Below, in pieces: positions 52,438 to 60,340 of a stretch of DNA of 64,000 bases. How positions within the stretch are numbered: the first letter of the stretch is position 1; every line of letters starts with the position of its first letter. The stretch comes from Streptomyces hiroshimensis. Its GTDB lineage: Bacteria; Actinomycetota; Actinomycetes; Streptomycetales; Streptomycetaceae. The position numbers and the translations under genes were made by a program. Where the stretch lies: NCBI RefSeq assembly GCF_014650335.1, contig NZ_BMUT01000018.1, positions 52,985-116,984 on the forward strand, written 5' to 3'. A model generated the notes under the pieces. The model did not search any database, had not been told where the DNA came from, and saw only the letters and a program-made list of their open reading frames with translations.

Positions 52438-54036
52438 GCCGGCGAGCTGCTGAATATGGATGATCACGAACTCCGCGGGCTTGAGCGGCGCGAACCCGAC
52501 CTGGATGTTGACGATCCCGCGGTCGATATCGTTCTGCGGGTTGTTCTCCCGGTCGCACTTGACGAGGTACGCCTCGGCCGGCGTCCGGCCCTGGAACGCC
52601 CCCTCGCGGAAGAGGGAGTTCATGAAGGCGCCGATGTTCAGCCGGATAGAGGCCCACAGGGGCTCGTCGTTCGGCTCGAACACCACCCACTGGGTGCCCC
52701 GGAACAGGCTCTCCTCCAAGAAGAGCGCGAGCCGGCGCACGGGAAGGTACTTCCACTCGTCGGTGAGCTGGTCGTTCCCCCGCATGGTGCGGGCACCCCA
52801 GGCGACCGGGCCCACAGCCGGGAGCTCGCGCAGGCAGTTCACACCGAGCTGGTTGAGGCGTCCGTTCTCCAGGTCGGTCAGCGGCGTCATCAGCCCCTGG
52901 ACCGCGTTGAGCGACGCGTCCGTACCGGCCGGGGCCTTCCACACACCGCGCTGCGCATCCGTGCGGGCCAGCACGCCGGCCATGACCCCGCAGGGCGGGA
53001 AGTCCTTGACGAGACCGCCCCGTGCCAGGTCCGTCGCCAGCACACGGGGGTAGTAGATGGCGGCGTTGCGTGCGTCGTCGCCGGTGATCGGGAGCGTGCG
53101 TGCCGCTTTCGCGACCTCACTCGGGGAAGTCTGGTTCCACGCGTTCGGCGGATCGACGAGCAGCACGGCTCTGTGGTCGTGGCAGAATCCCACGGCGGTT
53201 TGCATCAGGTGCTGGGACTGTTGGGCGTCCTTCAGCCTCTCCGTGGCATCGGGGATGCACAGAATGTTGAAGATGTCGGCCTTGAGCAACGCTTGGAGAC
53301 CGGTCTTCTTCGCTTCATCGCCCTCGTAGTCGATGAGAGCGGGAAACTCGTCCTTGGGAACAGGATCGACCTTCGAGAAGAGATCTTTGGAGGGCTGGTC
53401 CTCGCCCTCGGCCTGATGGTCGCCTTTAGGAGGTTCGTCATCGTTCTTCTCGGGCGGCTTCGAGCCGTCTTTGTCATACCTGACGAGTTGCGAGACGGCC
53501 ACGACCCTGCGCAGGCTGCGCGGGCTGTCCGGGTCCGTGCTGACGTTGAGGTAGGTCTCCTCCACACCGGTGCCGGTGTCGGTGAGCCTCAGGTTGTAGA
53601 CGCCCTTCTTGTCCCCCTTCCCGTCCTCGTCCTCGACCCCCTCGACCCGTGCCGTCAGGTTCTGTGCCCATGCCCCGGGTCCGACGGGAACCAGTGTGGG
53701 GCGGGTGTCGGTCCCGGACTTGGGCTTCTTCCCGATCGGCAGGACCGGGGCCTTCGCGTCGGGCGCCGGGTGCTTCACCACCCGTACGATCTCCGCCTCC
53801 GCGCCGCCGTTGCGGTAGAACTGCTCGACGGCGTAGCTCATGGGGCTGTCCGGGTGCAGCCCGCCGAACTGCGTCTCGTAGTCGGCCCACGAGGTGATGT
53901 GCACCGGCTCGTCGGCGGGCCCGCGCGGCGCCCAGCCGACGAAGGCGGCGATCGACGTCGGAACCCCGGTGATGGTCCGTACGGAGCTCTTGACCTCGTC
54001 GATGTAGACGCCGGGGTAGCTGATCTTCACCGGCAT
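52423..54036 (-). CDS. Contractile sheath protein
   Basis: 537 residues from the ATG at 54036 (MPVKISYPGVYIDEV). The start with ISYPGVYIDEVKSS and GVPTSIAAFVGWAPRGP is the hallmark of contractile-tail sheath proteins, as is the conserved WGARTM near residue 430. The C-terminal strand/helix QVGFAPLKPAEFVIIHIQQLAG links neighbouring subunits. A charged insertion (about 190-260, KPPEKNDDEPPKGDHQAEGED) is typical of the variable outer domain. First gene of the operon; the 205-bp region upstream (54037-54241) has no gene I can support. Confidence 0.95.
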   Translation of the reverse strand: MPVKISYPGVYIDEVKSSVRTITGVPTSIAAFVGWAPRGPADEPVHITSWADYETQFGGLHPDSPMSYAVEQFYRNGGAEAEIVRVVKHPAPDAKAPVLPIGKKPKSGTDTRPTLVPVGPGAWAQNLTARVEGVEDEDGKGDKKGVYNLRLTDTGTGVEETYLNVSTDPDSPRSLRRVVAVSQLVRYDKDGSKPPEKNDDEPPKGDHQAEGEDQPSKDLFSKVDPVPKDEFPALIDYEGDEAKKTGLQALLKADIFNILCIPDATERLKDAQQSQHLMQTAVGFCHDHRAVLLVDPPNAWNQTSPSEVAKAARTLPITGDDARNAAIYYPRVLATDLARGGLVKDFPPCGVMAGVLARTDAQRGVWKAPAGTDASLNAVQGLMTPLTDLENGRLNQLGVNCLRELPAVGPVAWGARTMRGNDQLTDEWKYLPVRRLALFLEESLFRGTQWVVFEPNDEPLWASIRLNIGAFMNSLFREGAFQGRTPAEAYLVKCDRENNPQNDIDRGIVNIQVGFAPLKPAEFVIIHIQQLAGQVQV

Positions 54037-54241
54037 GAGGCCTCTTCTCTCCGAAGGCAGGGGGCTACTGGGCGGAACTGGTCCCACCGTAGGAGCCGGT
54101 GCCCGGCGGGAGCCCGGCGAGGAGAGCGTGTCTCCCCCGGTCAGGGGATCCGTCAGGGCCGTTCAGCGCAGCGACTGCCGCGGGGCACCGGGCCACATCC
54201 TGGCTCGCTCTTGCGGCATCCCCGACGTACTCGACCACCCG

Positions 54242-55147
54242 TCAGTCGGGCTTACACCCCTGGACGCGGTATCCCAGATCGAAGATTTTGAGATTCTCAC
54301 GCATGTAATCGACGAATTTCGGCTGAACCTCGGACGGAATGAGGACTCCGGCATCAAGGAATTCCTTGACACGCAGGGCTGCCACCTCGGCTGCATTGGC
54401 TGAATCCCGCTGCGCCTCGCGCACACCGAGGGCACGGTTGCTCCGCAAGGTGAGCGGCGCCCAGACCTTCACCCCCACCTTGATTCTCTGCATGGGCCGG
54501 AACAGGGAACCGTGCCCGAAGATGATGGTCACACAGCCTGTTACCTGCCAGTTGGAACCCGGCGGGCCGGGCTTGAAGTCGAACACGTCGGGGTTGATCC
54601 AGAACGGGATGCCCACGATGTGTGGCGCCCCCACCGCGCGTGGACTGTCTTCGACAGCGATTCGCTGCAGCACCGGGCGACGCTGCGACACCGTGACACC
54701 CGCCCCGGGGAGGTCGCTCCGACGCCGGGGCGCGAGCAACCGTTCCGCGACGGCTTCCGCTTCGCGCTCACCGGCATCCTGCGGATCGCTGGCATTCAGC
54801 GGTTCCCTGGGACCAGGACCCGGAGAACGCTGCTGGAGTACGTGCGTGAGTTCATGGGCCAGCACCCGTCTGCCGTCAGCCGTACCAGGCCGGTAGCGTC
54901 CGGCACCGAACAGGATGTGATCCCCGACCGTACAGGCCGCCGCTTGGAGTCCGAGGGTCGTCCTGGCCGCGCCGTCATCGGTGTGCACCCGTACACGGGA
55001 GAAATCGGCCGCGAACCGTGCTTGCATCTCATGCCGCACCGGGGGATCCAACGGCCGCCCCGGTGTATTCAGCACACGCCGCAGATTCGACCACGTGGGG
55101 CTCGGCACCTCGCAGGGCCGCTCGGTGGGCACAGCATGCACACCCAT
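54242..55147 (-). CDS. DUF4157 (eCIS core domain) metallopeptidase-like protein, candidate payload
   Basis: 301 residues from the ATG at 55147 (GGAG eight bases upstream); an in-frame GTG at 55156 is possible. The N-terminal half is the eCIS core domain: FSRVRVHTDDGAARTTLGLQ, ILFGAGRYRP, zinc motif HELTH at 98-102, and EREAEAVAERL as probable third-ligand region. The C-terminal 150 residues (VTGCVTIIFGHGSLFRPM, VKVWAPLTLRSNRALG, KEFLDAGVLIPSEV) have no known domain. DUF4157 marks eCIS-associated toxins and loaders; this protein is therefore a candidate effector, separated from the particle genes by only 205 bp and in the same orientation. Confidence 0.9.
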   Translation of the reverse strand: MGVHAVPTERPCEVPSPTWSNLRRVLNTPGRPLDPPVRHEMQARFAADFSRVRVHTDDGAARTTLGLQAAACTVGDHILFGAGRYRPGTADGRRVLAHELTHVLQQRSPGPGPREPLNASDPQDAGEREAEAVAERLLAPRRRSDLPGAGVTVSQRRPVLQRIAVEDSPRAVGAPHIVGIPFWINPDVFDFKPGPPGSNWQVTGCVTIIFGHGSLFRPMQRIKVGVKVWAPLTLRSNRALGVREAQRDSANAAEVAALRVKEFLDAGVLIPSEVQPKFVDYMRENLKIFDLGYRVQGCKPD

Positions 55148-55220
55148 ATCACCCACTCCACCACGGCGAGGTCGCCTCCGCGACTTGACGACCGTGGGAC
55201 GGCTCTGTGCCTGTCCGCCC

Positions 55221-55260
55221 GGCGTCCCCCGGTCCGTTTCCCACCCGCCCGGGGGACGCC
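55221..55260 (-). terminator. Strong hairpin terminating the sigma-factor operon
   Basis: Perfect 12-base arms GGCGTCCCCCGG (55221-55232) and CCGGGGGACGCC (55249-55260), 16-base loop, between the end of the regulator gene (55283) and the DUF4157 gene (55147). It separates regulatory and payload transcription. Confidence 0.65.
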
Positions 55261-55282
55261 GCGTCGTTCAGGGGCCAAGGGG

Positions 55283-55996
55283 TCACGACGCCAGAGACGT
55301 CAGTTCTTCGATGCGTTCGGCGAAGTCGGGGTCGGGCAGGGGAAGGTCGAGGGCGTCGTTGTCGTCGAGGGCGTGGGGGACGTAGGCGATGACGGCGTTG
55401 GTGGCGGCGGAGAAGACGCTGGCGCCGCGGAGGTGGGCGAGCAGGCTCAGGACCGCGTTGAGGTCCGTGCGGTCGATGGTCTCGGGGGTCTTCGGGATGA
55501 GGTGTTCCAGGCCTGCCTGCTCGTGCCACAGTTCGGCTTCCCTGCGCTCGCCCAGGGCCATGTGGTGCAGGTAGAGGCAGCAGGCCGCGCCGCGGTTGCC
55601 CGCGCCGGCGGCGAACTGCCACCAGAACTGGGCGGAGTCCCCGCGCTCGGCCAGGTGCAGCACACAGCCCAGGACGAGGGCGCCCGCGGGTTCGAGGATG
55701 CGGCAGGTGAGGAATCCGCCCAGTTCGTGGAGGTTGCGGGTGACGACCGTGCGGCACAGTGCCTGCAGCTGGCGCCGGAAGGCCCGGTGGGGCAGGTCGC
55801 TCCGCTCGGCCGTGCGGGCCGCCGCGGTGCGGGCGGGCGCCATCTGGTCGTCGAAGGAGAGGGCACCGTGCAGCATCCGGGCGGTGATGCGGGCCGCGAG
55901 CCGGGCTTCGGCCGCCTGGGTGTCGGCCACGGTGTAGGGGGGCCGGACGAGCCGTACCCGGGCCAGCGCCAGCTCGAGCGAGGGGTGGCCGGTCAC
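55283..55996 (-). CDS. Helical Sel1/TPR-like protein co-encoded with the sigma factor
   Basis: 237 residues; the GTG at 55996 overlaps the sigma-factor stop. Helical, with a Sel1/TPR-like unit AAGAGNRGAACCLYLHHMALGERREAELWHEQAG (about 130-165) and similar weaker units before it. No membrane segment or signal. Genes of this shape often follow ECF sigma factors in Streptomyces and may control them, for example as anti-sigma-like or adaptor proteins. Partner of the sigma factor is inferred from overlap alone. Confidence 0.7.
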   Translation of the reverse strand: MTGHPSLELALARVRLVRPPYTVADTQAAEARLAARITARMLHGALSFDDQMAPARTAAARTAERSDLPHRAFRRQLQALCRTVVTRNLHELGGFLTCRILEPAGALVLGCVLHLAERGDSAQFWWQFAAGAGNRGAACCLYLHHMALGERREAELWHEQAGLEHLIPKTPETIDRTDLNAVLSLLAHLRGASVFSAATNAVIAYVPHALDDNDALDLPLPDPDFAERIEELTSLAS

Positions 55997-56574
55997 CTGT
56001 CCGTCCCTCCTTCGTCGCCGGAGGGGCCCTGGTCGAGGCCGAGGGAGTGCTGGAGGCGGTGGCGGGCGAAGCGTGCGGCGGAGCGCACGCCGGCGGGGGT
56101 GATGCCCATGATGCTGGCGACCTCGCGGGTGGAGTGGCCCAGGACGTGGAGCAGGACGATGACGTCGTGCTGGCGTTCGGGCAGGGCGTGGATGGCGTCG
56201 TAGACGGCCAGGCTGTGTTCGAGCTCGCCGATGGGGTCGAGCGCGTGGTGGAGCGCGGTGGTCTCGAAGGCGGCGGTGTCGATCACGGCCGGGCGCCGGC
56301 CCCGGGCCCGGGCCGTGTCGACGGTGCGGTGGCGGACCACGGCCCATGCGTAGGCGTTGGGCGATTCCTGGGAGAGCACTTCGTGCCAGGCGAGGTAGAG
56401 CTCTTCGAAGGCCTGGTCGACGGCTTCCTCGGCATCGTGGCGATGACGCAGGTAGAGCTCGGCCCAGTGGATGTAGATGCCGCGGTAGAGCTCGTGGAAG
56501 GCGCGGTAGTCGGCGGGGAGTCCGGTCACGGGAATGACGCCTGTGCGGGGAGAGCGTGAGGGGCCGGGATTCAT
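55993..56574 (-). CDS. RNA polymerase sigma factor, ECF type
   Basis: 193 residues. Region 2: YRAFHELYRGIYIHWAELYLRHRHDAEEAVDQAFEELYLAWHEVL with the NAYAWAVVRHRTVD core-binding helix; region 4: LPERQHDVIVLLHVLGHSTREVASIMGITPAGVRSAARFARHRLQ. The stop overlaps the Sel1-like gene and the start (ATG 56574) overlaps a small upstream frame. Directly behind the eCIS locus and read toward it, it is a candidate regulator of that locus, but no matched promoter was verified. Confidence 0.93.
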   Translation of the reverse strand: MNPGPSRSPRTGVIPVTGLPADYRAFHELYRGIYIHWAELYLRHRHDAEEAVDQAFEELYLAWHEVLSQESPNAYAWAVVRHRTVDTARARGRRPAVIDTAAFETTALHHALDPIGELEHSLAVYDAIHALPERQHDVIVLLHVLGHSTREVASIMGITPAGVRSAARFARHRLQHSLGLDQGPSGDEGGTDR

Positions 56575-56759
56575 CGCATCCCTCCCACCCGCCGGCGCCC
56601 GGGTGCGCCCCCGGGGCGGCGCGGCGGCGCGGGCTGCTGGCTCAGGCCGATGCGTACCGTGGCGGCTGCGGCGCGCCGCAGCAGGTGCCAGGCATCACCG
56701 GCGAAGACGCGTGCGACCATCGCTGCGGTGAGCAGGTCGCCGGCGAGTTGAGATTTCAC
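56571..56759 (-). CDS. Small hypothetical protein heading the sigma-factor operon
   Basis: 62 residues from the GTG at 56759 (GGAGGG about 12 bases upstream). VKSQLAGDLLTAAMVARVFAGDAWHLLRRAAAATVRIGLSQQPAPP is an amphipathic-helical start and the end is Arg/Gly/Pro-rich. The stop overlaps the sigma-factor start (ATGA), suggesting real translation. Longer in-frame starts run into the promoter region. No family recognised. The 235-bp region 56760-56994 beyond it shows an AT-richer patch (56868-56940) that may hold the promoter. Confidence 0.45.
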   Translation of the reverse strand: MKSQLAGDLLTAAMVARVFAGDAWHLLRRAAAATVRIGLSQQPAPPRRPGGAPGRRRVGGMR

Positions 56760-56994
56760 GGAAGCAGGGATCCCTCCGGTCGGCGGACAAGCGGCTCGGG
56801 CGCACCGGCGGCGCACGCTCCCCCGGGCGCCGCCTGCTGCCCCTGTCGGAGGAACCCTTCTTCGTCCTCCGCCCATATAGGCGACCGCCGCGGCCGGAAC
56901 GTGCAACGGCAGAACGTAAAGAGTTACGGAAGATGATCGTCCGGTCGTCCGGGCCGCCGCGCCCGCGGGCTCAGCCCGTCGATCAGCCGGTCGA

Positions 56995-58503
56995 TCAGCC
57001 CGTCAAGTGGCCCAGCACGGACCGCACCGCCCGCTCCACCGCGCCCCGCGCCTCCTCACTGTGGTCGGTCGTCTCGAACCCGTGGCGACCGAGCGGCACG
57101 TCGACCACCTCGACCCCGGCCTTGCAGTTCTCCGCGGCGCTCAGGAACTCCCCGACCGTCGCCGCGATCGCCGCGTTCTCCCGCCCCACCCGGGTCAGCA
57201 CGACCGGCAGTCGCCCGGCCGAGCCCACCGCGGCCACGGGGCGGAACCGGGAGTCCACGAGCCCCCAGCCCGGCAGCGGCGCCAGCACGGGATAGGTCAG
57301 CGCCACGCACCGCAGCCACGGCGGGGGCTCCGCGAGCGGATCCGCCGAGAGCAGCCCGCCGGCCGAGAAGTACCACAGCGCGATGCGCTCGCCGTCGACG
57401 CGCGGATCGGCCCGTACGCGCTCGACCGCCGCGGCGACGTCCTCCGCGGCACGCGCGTAGTCGGTCAGGGCGTGCAGCCGGTGATCCAGCATCACACCGA
57501 CCGCTCCCAGGCTCGCCACGTACCGGCAATAGCCGACGAAGCCGGGCCAGTCCCGCGGCGTGGGCCGCGCGTCGGGCGAGACCGGGCCTCCGTGGACGAA
57601 CACCACCGCCGGACGGGGCTCGTCGGCGTCCGGCAGGTAGAGATCGGTCCGTCCCACCCGCTCACGAGGCCGCTCCGGTACGTCCATGAGGAAGGAGCGC
57701 AGGTGGTCGGGCTGCTCGCTCGGCGCCGCGGCCACCCGGTGGCCTTCTCCCGCGGCGGCGCGCAGCAGTACGCTCGCCAGTTCTCCGGGGGAGGAGAGCA
57801 TCGGCCAGTGGCCGGTGGCGAGTTCGAAGAAGCTCACCTGCGGGTCGGCGAGCCGGCGGAACTGCGGCGGACCCGACCTCACCAGGAATTCGACCGTCTC
57901 GATGCCCACCCCGCCGGCAGTGCACAGGACGCCGGTCGTCGGCAGCCCGGAGGCGGCGCCGGACAGCCGGAGCGGCTGGGTGAACGTGCCCGCCGGCTGC
58001 GGCACGGCAAGACGGTCCATGCGCGCCAGCGCCTCCGCGGGGATGCCGTCGGTGCTGCCCCAGCGCTGCCACTCGTCGCCTTGCGGCGGCGGGACCCGCC
58101 AGTCGCTCTCGCTCGGTCCGCTCTGCTGCAACAGCCGCTCCCGGAGCGCGTGGTCGGGCACCAGGGCGACGGCCGCGTCACCGTCCTCGGGCATGCCCGC
58201 GTCCAGGTAGACGACGCGGGCGATCCGCTCCGGTCGCCGGTCGGCGGCGCCCAGTACGGGGTGGATGCCGTAGTCGTGGCCGACGATCACCACCTCCGCC
58301 GCGTCGATCCCGTCGATCAGCCGGACCAGGTCCTCGACGTGCGTCCCGAGATCCGTCCCGGGGCCGCCCGGGCGGCGGTGGTCCCCCATGCCCGTGAGCA
58401 TCGCCGGGTGCACCTCGGCTCCCGCCTCCCGGAGCCGGGCGGCCACCTCCTGCCACACCCAGTCCCCGGTGAACGGGCCCGACACCAGCACGAACGCCGT
58501 CAT
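56995..58503 (-). CDS. Tandem double alpha/beta-hydrolase protein
   Basis: 502 residues made of two complete alpha/beta-hydrolase folds. The first (1-240) has ATVVLVSG-type start (MTAFVLVSGPFTGDWVWQEV), DLGTHVEDLVRLIDG and the elbow GHDYG near 72-76, Asp in place of the Ser nucleophile, as in epoxide hydrolases/dehalogenases, and a C-terminal ATGHWP His near 230. The second (270-502) has VVFVHGGPVSPD, elbow YFSAGG near 385 and a His in PLGRHGFET. Two active sites in one chain is unusual; substrate unknown. Cytoplasmic. Confidence 0.88.
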   Translation of the reverse strand: MTAFVLVSGPFTGDWVWQEVAARLREAGAEVHPAMLTGMGDHRRPGGPGTDLGTHVEDLVRLIDGIDAAEVVIVGHDYGIHPVLGAADRRPERIARVVYLDAGMPEDGDAAVALVPDHALRERLLQQSGPSESDWRVPPPQGDEWQRWGSTDGIPAEALARMDRLAVPQPAGTFTQPLRLSGAASGLPTTGVLCTAGGVGIETVEFLVRSGPPQFRRLADPQVSFFELATGHWPMLSSPGELASVLLRAAAGEGHRVAAAPSEQPDHLRSFLMDVPERPRERVGRTDLYLPDADEPRPAVVFVHGGPVSPDARPTPRDWPGFVGYCRYVASLGAVGVMLDHRLHALTDYARAAEDVAAAVERVRADPRVDGERIALWYFSAGGLLSADPLAEPPPWLRCVALTYPVLAPLPGWGLVDSRFRPVAAVGSAGRLPVVLTRVGRENAAIAATVGEFLSAAENCKAGVEVVDVPLGRHGFETTDHSEEARGAVERAVRSVLGHLTG

Positions 58504-58577
58504 GAACTCCTCCTCGCATACCGCGGTCCGCGGAACCGGCCGCCAGGGGCCGTCCGCGCTCGCCGGTACGGTAGGAA

Positions 58578-58592
58578 CTCCTGTAACAGGAG
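58578..58592. promoter_or_regulatory. Perfect inverted repeat upstream of the double hydrolase
   Basis: CTCCTGTAACAGGAG has 6-base perfect arms and a 3-base centre. It lies 75-90 bases before the hydrolase ATG (58503) and 20 bases past the end of the glyoxalase gene, typical of a TetR/MarR operator. Confidence 0.5.
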
Positions 58593-58611
58593 ATTCAAGG
58601 GCGCCCTGAAA

Positions 58612-59001
58612 CTAGCCGTTCAGCTGGATCAGGTCCCAGCGGTTGCCGTAGAGGTCCCGGAAGACGGCCACCGTGCCGTACGTTTCACGCCGCGGCGCCT
58701 CCTCGAAGACGACCCCGGCCGCCTGCATGCGCGCGTAGTCACGGTCGAACGCATCGGTGTTCAGGAACCAGCCGACCCGGCCGCCCGTCTGATCCCCGAC
58801 CCGGTCGGCCTGTTCCCCGGTCACGGCCCTGGCCAGCAGAAGAGCCGACTCCCGCGCTCCCCGCGGAGCGACGACCACCCAGTGTTTGCCGTCGTCGAGC
58901 CGGGTGTCCTCCAGCAGTTCGAAGCCGACGGCGTCGCAGTAGAAGGCGATGGCTTCGTCGTAGTCGCGCACGACGAGGGTCACCAGTCCGAGAGAAGGCA
59001 T
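58612..59001 (-). CDS. Glyoxalase/bleomycin-resistance (VOC) superfamily protein
   Basis: 129 residues from the ATG at 59001. Two paired beta-alpha-beta-beta-beta units: VTLVVRDYDEAIAFYCDAVGFELLED and VGWFLNTDAFDRDYARMQAAGVVFEEAP, with VFRDLYGNRWDLIQ as the metal-side strand. Metal-binding His and Glu positions are not all clear, so it may be a binding protein rather than an enzyme. Confidence 0.88.
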   Translation of the reverse strand: MPSLGLVTLVVRDYDEAIAFYCDAVGFELLEDTRLDDGKHWVVVAPRGARESALLLARAVTGEQADRVGDQTGGRVGWFLNTDAFDRDYARMQAAGVVFEEAPRRETYGTVAVFRDLYGNRWDLIQLNG

Positions 59002-59043
59002 CGAACGATCATGCCCGCGCCCGTCCGGGCGCGCCACCCCGGA

Positions 59044-59682
59044 TCAAGGGCCCTCGCTGCCCTCGCGCACGGCGACCGGCGGCCGGCGGACCTCCACGAC
59101 GGTCGCCGTACCCACCGCGTCCCGCCCCTCGTGCATCGTGATCCGCCGGCCGGGTGCGAGGTGGCGCCACTGGGAGGGGTCGAGCGGGGCGAGCCGTACG
59201 AGCGACCGGCCCCCGGGTTCCAGAGCGGGCCGCCCCTCGACCCACAGGCGGGCCACGTTGACCGCGGGCCCTCCGGTGGGCGACCGGTGCCCGATGTCCC
59301 ACACGGGCCGCAGGACTCCGGCGCCGGGGACGGGCGTCGTGCGGCGGCTCTCCGCGGCCGGACGGAGGGTAAGGTCGGCCCGGATCACGCCGTGGCGGGT
59401 CTCGTAGACGCGCCAGTGGCACCAGGCCGCGCTGCGTTCCATGTACAGCTGCTCGGCGGCGCCGGCGAGCGACTCCCAGAAGGCGGGCGGCAGCGGCCGG
59501 CGGTCGCCTTCCCCCTCTCCGCCGCCTTCGCCTTCGCCCAGCTCTTCCAGCAGGCTGAGGGCGATATCCCACTCGTCGCGGACGAGGAGGTCCCAGACAT
59601 CGCCGACGGTGATGTCGTTCCCGGTGGCCACGGCCTCCGGCACCAGCAGGGAGGCCGCTTCCAGCAGCCGGGTGACGTCCAT
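59044..59682 (-). CDS. Hypothetical protein
   Basis: 212 residues from the ATG at 59682 (MDVTRLLEAASLLV). Acidic Gly/Glu stretch (GEGEGGGEGEG, about 50-60) in a helical N-terminal half, and a beta-rich C-terminal half with RHLAPGRRITMHEGRDAVGTATVVEV, similar in rhythm to EF-Tu domain 2-like barrels. No clear family, signal or membrane segment. Confidence 0.75.
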   Translation of the reverse strand: MDVTRLLEAASLLVPEAVATGNDITVGDVWDLLVRDEWDIALSLLEELGEGEGGGEGEGDRRPLPPAFWESLAGAAEQLYMERSAAWCHWRVYETRHGVIRADLTLRPAAESRRTTPVPGAGVLRPVWDIGHRSPTGGPAVNVARLWVEGRPALEPGGRSLVRLAPLDPSQWRHLAPGRRITMHEGRDAVGTATVVEVRRPPVAVREGSEGP

Positions 59683-59743
59683 GCGCTCATCGCTCGCGAC
59701 ACGATCCGGCTGACGGCGACGGGCGTCACCGCGGCCCCCGGCG

Positions 59744-60199
59744 TCAGAGCCCGACCGGCAGGCCACGGGGTTCCTTGATCCGCTTCATGATGATCTGCGA
59801 GTTGACCTCGGTGATGCCGGAGAGCGTGGTGAGGCGTTCGATCCACAGGCGCTCGTAGGCGGTGAGGTCGGCGACCGCGATGCGCAGCAGACAGCCCGGG
59901 CTGCCGAACAGGCGGTAGGCCTCGATCACGTCCGGGATGTCCTGGAGCGCGGCCTCGAAGGCCTCGACGGCCTCCCGGTCGCGCTTGACCTCGATCGAGA
60001 CGAGGACCTCGAAGCTCCGCCCGACGGCCTCGGGGTTGATGATCGCCCGGTAGCCCTGGATGACGCCGTCCTGCTCGAGCTGGCGGACGCGGCGCATGCA
60101 CGGGGAGGGGGTCAGACCGACGCGGTGGGCGAGCTCCTGGATGGTCAGGCGGCCGTCGTTCTGGAGCTCGCGCAAAATATTTCTGTCGATTCCGTCCAT
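59744..60199 (-). CDS. Lrp/AsnC-family transcriptional regulator
   Basis: 151 residues from the ATG at 60199. Winged helix MDGIDRNILRELQNDGRLTIQELAHRVGLTPSPCMRRVRQLEQDGVI, then the RAM (ACT-like) domain VLVSIEVKRDREAVEAFEAAL and CLLRIAVADLTAYERL. Divergent from the asparaginase-aspartase-malic-enzyme operon, so likely senses an amino acid (asparagine or aspartate, inferred) and controls it. Confidence 0.95.
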   Translation of the reverse strand: MDGIDRNILRELQNDGRLTIQELAHRVGLTPSPCMRRVRQLEQDGVIQGYRAIINPEAVGRSFEVLVSIEVKRDREAVEAFEAALQDIPDVIEAYRLFGSPGCLLRIAVADLTAYERLWIERLTTLSGITEVNSQIIMKRIKEPRGLPVGL

Positions 60200-60258
60200 C
60201 ACGCAATTATCCACCACGTCCCGTGCACGGTCGCGCTCAAATCAGCGATCCAATTGCG
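60170..60258. promoter_or_regulatory. Repeated CGCAAwT-type motifs in the Lrp/asparaginase control region
   Basis: CGCAA at 60171-60175, CGCAATT at 60202-60208 and its reverse AATTGCG at 60252-60258 lie between the Lrp start and the asparaginase start. Inverted and repeated short AT-rich sites fit Lrp-family binding, but the consensus is inferred from this window only. Confidence 0.35.
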
Positions 60259-60340
60259 CCCGTTTCGTCCTATCGTTGCTCCACCCGGCCGCCACTCCCC
60301 CGTGGACGGCCGCAGTGATCTCCAGAAAGGGCGGGCAGAC

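Noticed and set aside
32749..55147. Prophage
   Set aside because: Contractile tail-like genes are present but no capsid, terminase, portal, integrase, lysis or replication genes, and there are eCIS-specific markers (AAA+ ATPase, DUF4255, DUF4157).
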